This document shows, one piece after another, positions 19,801 to 25,396 of a stretch of 64,000 nt of DNA. Source of the DNA: Acidobacteriota bacterium (GTDB lineage: Bacteria > Acidobacteriota > Terriglobia > Acidiferrales > UBA7541); contig JABCYZ010000034.1 in NCBI GenBank assembly GCA_013289955.1, positions 1 to 64,000 on the forward strand. Reading direction: 5' to 3'. Position 1 is the first letter of the stretch. Every line of letters begins with the position of its first letter. Position numbers and translations under genes: made by a program. The notes beneath the pieces are model-generated. The model saw only the letters and a program-made list of their open reading frames with translations, made no database searches and was not told the origin of the DNA.

Positions 19801-21297
19801 CTGCAGGACCTGGTGGACATATCATGGATTCCGCTGGCGAACCGCGGGCCACTCTACCAGCGCATCCTCGAGGCCGTCGAGGCAGGGACTCGGAAGGCGG
19901 CGGCCGGACTGGAGCAGGAAAACGCCAAGGCTACGTTGTGGAGCTGGCAGCTTCGTTGGATCAAATATCTGGTGGCAACGAAGCAATACAACCAGGCTGC
20001 TGACCTGATCTCGGCACTGCGAAGGGACCCCTCCGTTTCCGATTCTGCCGCTCTCGTTCCTTATGAAATGCAATGCGCCGCGAAACTCGGAACGCTCGAC
20101 ACGATTATTTCTGGCTATAAGGCAGACCCGCAAACGGCGCCTTCCGCGGAGAGCCTGCGTGCCGGGGCTCGTCAGCTTTTTGATGGCGGCGACAAGCAAT
20201 CGGCGCGAAAGATTCTTGAATTCGTGTTCGCACGCGAGCTCGAAGAGCATCAGCTCGTTGCCGCGAATTTCCTGGGCTTGGCCGAAATTCGCATCGCCGA
20301 TGGCGATACCGCAGGGGCGGTCACTCTGCTGAAGCGGCTGGTACTTGTGGTAGGCGATGCATATCAGAATATGGACTCGTCCGCCATGCTGTTTGAAAAA
20401 ACCGGCCATCCCGCGGAGGCGGTAATGTTCCTCGAGCCGCTTGCCAAGGCTACTCCATGGGAGCCCTCCTTCCAGTTGAGGCTCGCCAAGGCGCAACTCG
20501 CGGCCGCGCAAGACAACACAGCGCCGGCAGAAAGCCTCGCGAAGCTCGGCGCCGGGTCCGAAAATCCTTACGCCCTGCGTGTTCAGGCAGCCACGGCGTT
20601 GGCTGGTTTGCCCCAGCCTAATGATTTCGGGAGCGCCGAGCTGAAGCTTCTGGCGGCAGGCTCGAAAGAAATCACTCCGGCTGCATCGGACCATCCTTAT
20701 TTCTATGATTCACGCCTGGCCGCGGGGCAAAACTGTGCCGATGCTCGCAGCAAAATGGAAGTGCTTGCGAAAGCGCTGGCGGACTCGCCATCGAGAGAGG
20801 ATGCGCGCGTGCCTTTCTTCCGCGCTGCTGTTTCCATTCCAGAGGACGAGCGCGCTCTGGCTTCGATCGAGCAACTGCTGCAAAAGAGACTAGGCGAGGT
20901 CGCGCGTGCCAATCCAAACGACGAAGAGATTCTCGTCTCCGATGAAAATGAGGCCAGCCAAGCTGAGGCGGGATCTTCGCCGGGTCTCGCGCTGCAGCCC
21001 GCTCAGCTGGCTCAATTCGCGCACGAAGTAGCTTTGGCGCTGCTGCGCCTCGATCGTTGGGACGAGGCGGCATCCTACCTGCAAACTGCGCATAGGCTCG
21101 AGAAATCTCCGACGGAGCTGAAACGCATCTCCTCGCAGCTTCTGGATGTCAGAGCGCGCCTAAGGCGCCAACGCGCAAACGCGGCGCGCGTGCCAATTCT
21201 GCACCCCGAGTTGGAGCAGGACCGCCTCGTTCGCCCGCGCCTTGTCGCCGAGGCCGCCCCTGCAAAATCGCCTGCGAAACCAGGAGGAAAGCCATGA
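13849..21297 (+). CDS. Giant membrane-anchored TPR protein
   Basis: A 2482-residue protein starting at TTG 13849, with AGGGGGTGG a few bases upstream, inside the end of the VIT-VWA gene. Residues about 11-32 are a membrane anchor (GWSIGAAVLLVSVAAFALTA); nearly all the remainder is helical with tetratricopeptide-type pairs, for example AIAVLRQAAKDAYPQL and AIEQYKYTLELSPGRGDIHD. The last 40 residues are basic and Pro/Ala-rich. It has no catalytic motif that I can see. Its length is far above ordinary TPR proteins, so it should form a long superhelical scaffold facing the periplasm. It ends in an ATGA overlap with the next gene. Function is not known. Confidence 0.88.
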   Translation: MKSFRDFAPGGGWSIGAAVLLVSVAAFALTARGELPAWIHNIEAKTETERAFFRAMELPYGPVLFRRPPAETRSALGDLIQQQPANADLYSLRALEDERQLDFAAAERDWKLYAEKAANKAAARGDLADFYHRRLRPQDEISTLRTIGDSPTLSGEKHTPSNQQSSWNAFERILGVIQAQGLPKESTLTAYRAWISRYPTEEQLYVRFLDYLVTQKEFDAANKLIAAFQRQFPADEIFPVKARALVEYRQSSLQQGLAVYERSFQPLWQPELVKGYFDLLGETQGLRKFLDAADAALARNPEDLNAATRVFYYYQQQGKLDAAERAITNLRMHKEAANSAWTPEELYICGRLLEDIHSYPEAARFYFALYNSKGAADSRERALTRLTDMLLTSPEAPIRLGSGELSMYKDIATLDQGPGYFNGILSLVLNTTSPDREYSEEEQRASSYFHRSRGAELLALLDKGFPNARGRAELHVKLLEFYSSAAQSEAVLHGGKEFLASFPKSADRTRVALLMADADARLEKAQDEFAIYDAILQELAAQADKMPLGSRVVDTGSFGGPQGSRRFQQPANEDAEGEAGAELQAGVSARSQVPSAAFQVGQNPETQDTGPRSPEYSRVLERYLARLVELKEVPQALGILRREIDHNPDDPGLYERLATFVEQNNLSQEEEEVYRRAFARFSDPSWYSKLARFYLRYRKYSALEQLTEDAVKQFDGSVLQTYFRSVGGSTPAMYVRLNQFANARFPHNLYFVRNLLQAYHSKPTYDQAAWVALLRQHWFEDAGLRSQYFEYLSSNHLLEQELSALRQSAPSTGAQGWSEFGKKNPAAATELADAEIWRSHFEEGAPVLRALAEVYPAEQELDRTASSVFRSLAYFDPANTAVAAHIEENLLAANPGNTGILGGIGDIYADRDLIEQAAPYWERIPKVAPGQADGYLEAATIYWDYFDFSNALRLMDEGRKKLGNPTLYGYEEGAIFETQKDYARAVPEYADAALDSVLPSVAANWTNGNSPALSRLVELARRPKLRDLVNDTTEKLAVDSHYAMPAVQLRLRVLEAANQAPQMAAFLAAALDHAETIEQASEIESIAQQRSLESVRQKALEKQAALATDPVTRIQLLYALARFYESKKDFAAAQRNIEALYQANPRILGVVRSTVDFYWRVKLYPQAIAVLRQAAKDAYPQLSTQFTFEAARKCTDAKDFQQARTLMDGLLKDSPYDSQYLAAMADTYARAGDAGGLKQFYLDKIALFRAAPLGADDRKNRIATLRRGLIPALTQLQDYPGAVDQYVELINNYPEDEGLTTEAALYAQRHQREKQLLDFYSKTIQQSPRDYRWSMALARIQSSLEDYPAAIDSYSKSIAIRPDRTDLHIARATLEERLLRFDDAASDYVHLYQLAYKDPKWMEKVAEVRARQGRSADAVAALKTALIDVGPERAGNYFEVARRLEDWGFLGPSRTFADQGISAAGDELLASPENHEGVKTYVRLMTRLREQDKAYAALQNAMNAASNSLPVLKEQVAKQGIAGVSDKEWREHVLATRKQNARNGMRSALTEMGSTVSRYFTPEQKVTFAAFAQALRLPMSDTDAREFAIPLARAAGLAEQEAAWRYELLLKAPMDPADSGQLHEFEQLQRQRLKFTELAQQLENFSPRVRPEVRTAVLSDAAEAYRAAGDTDNEFRLLSGMGANNLGGANQTRWFALLLKKDPQKLVEVAAAWSPAGQAAAGFVLANGDAELANTVVTARSTSRPPVWGKSYSALVGLYFTETQSAINAAFVNALGDQTIAERIGKQVDRNNQLAGDIWFYYASRYGEYLADTRQGTPEDFLPAQLEHSPASADPYSSLGDYYMDLLDTRKAIEQYKYTLELSPGRGDIHDKLALAYFKSKNRAEAVRQWKLFFAAELNQVNNARLPETFWADFGRTSDHVRTRGLFSELKPEIEQLVRAYLHRNGNYRSNAVLHSVYVLQSDPAAATTWLLDLSTSAPDPTIVLQDLVDISWIPLANRGPLYQRILEAVEAGTRKAAAGLEQENAKATLWSWQLRWIKYLVATKQYNQAADLISALRRDPSVSDSAALVPYEMQCAAKLGTLDTIISGYKADPQTAPSAESLRAGARQLFDGGDKQSARKILEFVFARELEEHQLVAANFLGLAEIRIADGDTAGAVTLLKRLVLVVGDAYQNMDSSAMLFEKTGHPAEAVMFLEPLAKATPWEPSFQLRLAKAQLAAAQDNTAPAESLAKLGAGSENPYALRVQAATALAGLPQPNDFGSAELKLLAAGSKEITPAASDHPYFYDSRLAAGQNCADARSKMEVLAKALADSPSREDARVPFFRAAVSIPEDERALASIEQLLQKRLGEVARANPNDEEILVSDENEASQAEAGSSPGLALQPAQLAQFAHEVALALLRLDRWDEAASYLQTAHRLEKSPTELKRISSQLLDVRARLRRQRANAARVPILHPELEQDRLVRPRLVAEAAPAKSPAKPGGKP

Positions 21298-22988
21298 AAC
21301 GCGCTATCTTGGTTGCCCTGCTGTCTGTCGGATCTTTGGGCCTAACCTGGGGCGCTTACCGCGTCGCCACCCCTACCGAGCCCGAACTCCCCCGCTTTGT
21401 GCCTTCGGGAGCCCTCATTTATCTCGAAGCCAATGATTTTTCGTCTCTCCTGGGGGATTGGGACAAGTCCCAGGAAAAAGGGAATTGGCTCCAGAGCAAG
21501 AGTTACGAAGTCTTCGCACAATCGCGCCTGCTCCTCAGACTCGAGGCCGCCAGCGGCGAGTTTTCCAAGGCTGCCGGTGTGCCCATCGGCACGGATTTGC
21601 TCCATCAGGTGGCCGGAAAGCAGACCGCCTTTGCCCTATACGACATCGGGAAGCTGCAGTTTCTCTATATCACACGGCTTGCTTCGGCCGATTCCATGCA
21701 GTCCGCGCTCTGGCAGACGCGTTCGCAATTCGAAACGCGCACCGCGGGCGGAGTCAATTTCTTCTATCGCAAGGACCCCGAATCCGACCGCGAAGTTGCG
21801 TTTGCCGTTACGGGTGGTCATCTTTTGTTGGCGACACGTGAAGACTTGATGGCGGGTGCCCTGCAACTGCTGGCCGGTGAAAAGGCTGAGAGCGTCGCGC
21901 AGGAGCCGTGGTGGTCGCGCCTGGTTGCGGCGGCCGGTGCGCGCGGCGATCTGCGTATGGTCCTGAACCTCGAGAAAATCGTTCCAAGCCCTTACTTCCG
22001 GTCCTACTGGATTCAGCAAAACATCACCGACATGAAGCAGTACAGTGCCGCCATTTCCGATCTCACGCGCTCCGGAAAGGAATATCGCGAGGAGCGCATC
22101 TTATTGCGGAAAGATGGCACTCACGAGACTCCGGAAGGGAAGGGGCCGGCGGCTGTCGCCGAAATTATCAATATTGTTCCGGCGAATGTCGGCTTCTACG
22201 AAGCAAAGGCTGCTCCGGATGCCAAAGAATGCCTGGAGTTGCTCACGGTGAAAATCCTCGCGCCGCATTTGGGGCCCGCCGCGCCTGACAAACTCGCTCC
22301 TCAGGTACAACTTGGTGGCGGTGAAACGGGTTCCGCTTCGGACCTGGAGACGCGGATCGACCAACCGCCCGCGCAAAATTCGGTTAAAGGGGATAGCACT
22401 GCTCCTCTTCAGGCCGTATTTGCCAAAAATCGCATCCTCGCGCAACTGCAGCTTCAGACCACGGAGCGCGATCAAGCCGGCGTATTCGTTCGCATCCATT
22501 CTGTGGTCGCGTTTCGCGGGGAATCGGATTGGGACGAACCGGCAGTGCGTGCGGCGCTGGTCGAGTTCGTTCGCCCGGGATTCACGACCGGCCAGTTGGG
22601 CGTGGGATGGAATACTGTCTCCGGCTACAGTGTTCTTGACGGTCTTTGGCCTCTCGCTGTCGCCGTTCGCGGGAAATATCTGATCGTGTCGGACAACGTT
22701 CCGCTTCTATCCAGTGCTCTCGAAGGTGTGGGCAAAAAACCGTCCGCCCCAGCCGCAGTGTTTGCTGCCGCATTCGATCATCAACAGGAGAGGGAGAACT
22801 TCGTCACGCTCACCAAATTGCTGGACCTCGGCTCCGGCGCTCCTCCGAACGCCGGCAGCCCGGAGTTCTTCTCTGAGAACATCGCGAGCCTGAATTTTGC
22901 GTTAAAAGCCGTTTCTTCTGAGAAGATTGTCATTCACGATGCCGCCGACCGCCAGACGCAAACGGTCGTTTACACATGGGCGCAATAG
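21294..22988 (+). CDS. DUF3352-like secreted protein
   Basis: A 564-residue protein with an N-terminal signal or anchor (ILVALLSVGSLGLTWGAY). After it comes a motif typical of DUF3352-like proteins, VPSGALIYLEANDFSSLL followed by a W-rich helix and YEVFAQSRLLLRL. The central part alternates strands and helices; no catalytic residues stand out. The family has no established function. Its start overlaps the giant TPR gene by four bases (ATGA) and its end overlaps the transpeptidase gene by 13 bases, so it is firmly part of the envelope operon. The family assignment is from remembered sequence patterns and is moderately secure. Confidence 0.7.
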   Translation: MKRAILVALLSVGSLGLTWGAYRVATPTEPELPRFVPSGALIYLEANDFSSLLGDWDKSQEKGNWLQSKSYEVFAQSRLLLRLEAASGEFSKAAGVPIGTDLLHQVAGKQTAFALYDIGKLQFLYITRLASADSMQSALWQTRSQFETRTAGGVNFFYRKDPESDREVAFAVTGGHLLLATREDLMAGALQLLAGEKAESVAQEPWWSRLVAAAGARGDLRMVLNLEKIVPSPYFRSYWIQQNITDMKQYSAAISDLTRSGKEYREERILLRKDGTHETPEGKGPAAVAEIINIVPANVGFYEAKAAPDAKECLELLTVKILAPHLGPAAPDKLAPQVQLGGGETGSASDLETRIDQPPAQNSVKGDSTAPLQAVFAKNRILAQLQLQTTERDQAGVFVRIHSVVAFRGESDWDEPAVRAALVEFVRPGFTTGQLGVGWNTVSGYSVLDGLWPLAVAVRGKYLIVSDNVPLLSSALEGVGKKPSAPAAVFAAAFDHQQERENFVTLTKLLDLGSGAPPNAGSPEFFSENIASLNFALKAVSSEKIVIHDAADRQTQTVVYTWAQ

Positions 22989-23839
22989 CCGATCGAAAAA
23001 AAACGTGGCGTTTTCTTCTGTTTTTTTTCCTTACGGCTCCCGCCTTCTGCCAGCAATCTAAACCCTTGAGCAGCGCCACGCGCTCGCTGTTCTTGCAATC
23101 CGCTGTCGAGATTCTCAGGCGTGACTACTCGACCGGCGAGACTTCGTATCTCTTGCTGGATGCGCGATCCGGTGCTCTCCTTGCAAGCCACTGGGAAAAT
23201 TCCGGAAAGCCCATTCCGCTGGGTTCTCTGGTGAAGCCGTTTACCGCGCTAGCCTACGCCGAAGCTCATGATTTCCGCTATCCCGAGTACGAGTGCAAAG
23301 GCAAAGCCAGCGGCTGCTGGCAGCCCCAGCCGCACGGCAAACTGGACGTTACTTCCGCCGTCGCCGTCTCCTGTAATACCTACTTTCGCCTTCTGGCCGA
23401 GGGCGTCGCGCCAGAGCAGCTTGCTTCGCTCGTCCAGTCCTTCGGGCTGGAATCGCCGGGCGCCGGCTCCACGGCTGCTAATCTCATGGGCCTGGGAGAA
23501 CAGTGGCGTATCTCCCCGCTACACATGGCAAAGGCCTATCTCGAACTGTACCGCCGCAAGGATCAGCCCGGCGTTTCTCCACTGGTCGAAGGAATGCGGC
23601 AGGCAGCTCTTCGCGGCACGGGCGCCGCGATTGGACGACAACTCAAACAAGACACGGCTCTGGTGAAAACCGGCACCGCGCCTTGCACCCACACTTCCTG
23701 GGCTCCTGCGGATGGATTTGTCGTTGCGCTTGTTCCGGCGGAGCAGCCCGAGATTCTGCTCTTCCTCCGCATGCACAGCGTCACTGGCGCAAAGACCGCG
23801 GAAACCGCTGGGCGCATACTCCAGCAAATGGAGGAATGA
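22976..23839 (+). CDS. Minimal penicillin-binding transpeptidase-like protein
   Basis: A 287-residue exported protein (signal peptide to about residue 24) that consists only of a penicillin-binding transpeptidase core. All three active-site motifs are present in order: Ser84-x-x-Lys87 in LGSLVKPF, Ser132-Cys-Asn134 in VSCNTYF, and Lys231-Thr-Gly-Thr in VKTGTAPC. The preceding TSYLLLDARSGALLA is also typical for class A/B PBPs. It lacks the glycosyltransferase and dimerisation domains and is shorter than known class B PBPs, so it may be a specialised peptidoglycan transpeptidase, carboxypeptidase or beta-lactam-sensing protein. It overlaps both neighbours and sits next to a SpoIID-type gene, pointing to cell-wall work. 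Confidence 0.85.
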   Translation: MGAIADRKKTWRFLLFFFLTAPAFCQQSKPLSSATRSLFLQSAVEILRRDYSTGETSYLLLDARSGALLASHWENSGKPIPLGSLVKPFTALAYAEAHDFRYPEYECKGKASGCWQPQPHGKLDVTSAVAVSCNTYFRLLAEGVAPEQLASLVQSFGLESPGAGSTAANLMGLGEQWRISPLHMAKAYLELYRRKDQPGVSPLVEGMRQAALRGTGAAIGRQLKQDTALVKTGTAPCTHTSWAPADGFVVALVPAEQPEILLFLRMHSVTGAKTAETAGRILQQMEE

Positions 23840-23844
23840 CGCCA

Positions 23845-24909
23845 ATGCGTTGGCTCTCTCTGTTGCTACTCTCGCTCGGGCTTCCCTTCCTCGTGCCGGC
23901 GCAGAACCCCACGGTCCGCATCGGTGTTCTCGGAATTTTTCATACGCAACAGCTCACGCTCGCGGCCGATCAGACAGGAGAGTTGCTTGTCTCGGCCGCC
24001 GATCAACGCATCTTTGTGCGTTCGGGATCCGCCTGCAGCCTCCTTCAAATTCGATCCTCGGGCGCCAGCTTGCTGCTCAGTTGCGGCGGCAAGGAAATCC
24101 GCGCGCCACAAATGCGCGCCTCTGGCCGCAATCAGCAAGCCGCCGGGCTCGTTATCGGCGTCCCGGGCAAAGTCACTCGTCGCTACGTGGGTGTGCTCGA
24201 CCTGAACGTCACGGATGGCGAGCTGGTTCCGGTCGTAGCCATCGGCCTCGAAACCGCGGTAGCGTCTGTTGTCGAGGCGGAATCCGCTCCGGGTACCCCG
24301 CCCGAGGCTCTAAAAGCTCAGGCCGTCGTCAGCCGCTCCTATTTTGCTGCCGGCCGCGGGCGGCACTCGAACTTCGATTTCTGCGACCTGACCCATTGCC
24401 AGTCTCTTCGCGAACCACCCGCCGCCGATAGCCCTGCAGCTTCGGCTACAGCCGCGACGCGCGATCTCGTGCTTAGTTTCGATGAGAAACCTGTCACCGC
24501 CATGTTCACCAGAAGCTGCGGCGGGCACACACGCACCCTCGCGGAAATCGGCTTGGTTCCATCCGCTTATCCCTATTTTTCCGTGCTGTGCGATGTCTGC
24601 TACAAGAATCCAGTCCGCTGGACCCGCAAGGTCTCGCGCGAGGATGCTCTGCTGCTGCTCCGCGGAGAAATCGGACGCCTTGCGATTGATCGCGTGCTCG
24701 GCTGGAACGCTGTTCCGAGCAACAACTTCATAACGCACGAACAGGATGGGGAAGTGATTCTGGAAGGTACCGGGCAGGGGCACGGTCTCGGTCTCTGCCA
24801 GCGCGGGGCGCGCAGCATGGCACAGGACGGCTCTGGTTTTCGCGCGATTATCGAGCACTACTTTCCGAACACCCAACTGAAAGTTCTCTCCTCGGTTCCT
24901 GACAGCTAG
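23845..24909 (+). CDS. SpoIID/LytB domain protein
   Basis: A 354-residue exported protein: signal peptide (MRWLSLLLLSLGLPFLVPAQ), a beta-rich N-terminal half, and a SpoIID domain at about residues 130-350. Recognisable landmarks are the conserved Glu in VVEAESAPG, then PEALKAQAVVSRSYFA, FDFCDLTHCQ, FTRSCGGHT and GTGQGHGLGLCQRGA. In sporulating bacteria SpoIID cuts glycan strands lacking stem peptides; relatives elsewhere assist amidases. I chose ATG 23845 because GGAGGA lies 9 bases before it; ATG 23836 overlaps the previous stop and is also possible. It is the last gene of the six-gene operon and probably remodels peptidoglycan together with the transpeptidase upstream. Confidence 0.9.
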   Translation: MRWLSLLLLSLGLPFLVPAQNPTVRIGVLGIFHTQQLTLAADQTGELLVSAADQRIFVRSGSACSLLQIRSSGASLLLSCGGKEIRAPQMRASGRNQQAAGLVIGVPGKVTRRYVGVLDLNVTDGELVPVVAIGLETAVASVVEAESAPGTPPEALKAQAVVSRSYFAAGRGRHSNFDFCDLTHCQSLREPPAADSPAASATAATRDLVLSFDEKPVTAMFTRSCGGHTRTLAEIGLVPSAYPYFSVLCDVCYKNPVRWTRKVSREDALLLLRGEIGRLAIDRVLGWNAVPSNNFITHEQDGEVILEGTGQGHGLGLCQRGARSMAQDGSGFRAIIEHYFPNTQLKVLSSVPDS

Positions 24910-25045
24910 TTCCACCAGTCCGGCCGCTTCCCGCCATCAAGTCATCACCGCCGAGCTTCCCAATCCCTTAGCCCGCGGGGATAGGTGGTTCCTCAAATAA
25001 CCGCTTGACTCGCGGAGCGGCGCCGTCGTTCAATATGTTGCGGTG

Positions 25046-25055
25046 CCATATATGG
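25046..25055. promoter_or_regulatory. Palindrome at the padR start, possible operator
   Basis: CCATATATGG is a perfect 10-base palindrome overlapping the start codon of the second padR gene. It could be a PadR or other operator, but no promoter boxes with good spacing were found around it. Confidence 0.25.
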
Positions 25056-25396
25056 ACCAGACAACCCCACAAGTAGCATGGAAAAAGGGCAACGCGGAGT
25101 TGCTCATCCTTTCGCTCGTAGAAGCCCGACCGCGCCACGGTTACGAAATCAGCAAGCTCATCGAGCAGCGTTCGGGAGGAACGGTACGTTTTCACGTGGC
25201 TTCGCTTTACCCGCTGCTCTACCGTCTGGAACGCCGCGGCTGGTTGCAGGGACGCTGGGTCGAAAAAAGCGGGCAGCGCCGCCGCCGTTACTATCGCCTG
25301 ACGCGTCAAGGCCGTCGAGTCCTCGCTTCGCAGCTTCGCGGTTGGCGCGAATTTGTGGTCGGTATCAATCGCATCACCGAGGCAGAAAATGCCTGA
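25052..25396 (+). CDS. PadR family transcriptional regulator
   Basis: A 114-residue winged-helix protein. NAELLILSLVEARPRHGYEI is the PadR core pattern, followed by HVASLYPLLYRLERRGWLQG and a basic wing (QRRRRYYRLTRQGRR). The ATG at 25052 is chosen; GTG 25043 would add three residues, and neither has a strong ribosome binding site. The stop overlaps the start of the following ADOP permease by 8 bases, so the pair is translated together. It likely controls this pair in the same manner as the first PadR-ADOP operon, though the two PadR proteins are clearly different in sequence. Confidence 0.92.
   Translation: MDQTTPQVAWKKGNAELLILSLVEARPRHGYEISKLIEQRSGGTVRFHVASLYPLLYRLERRGWLQGRWVEKSGQRRRRYYRLTRQGRRVLASQLRGWREFVVGINRITEAENA

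Noticed and set aside
15685..20694. Long antisense frames of 290-435 codons within the giant TPR gene
   Set aside because: High-GC shadow frames, rich in Arg and Cys, opposite to a clearly coding strand.
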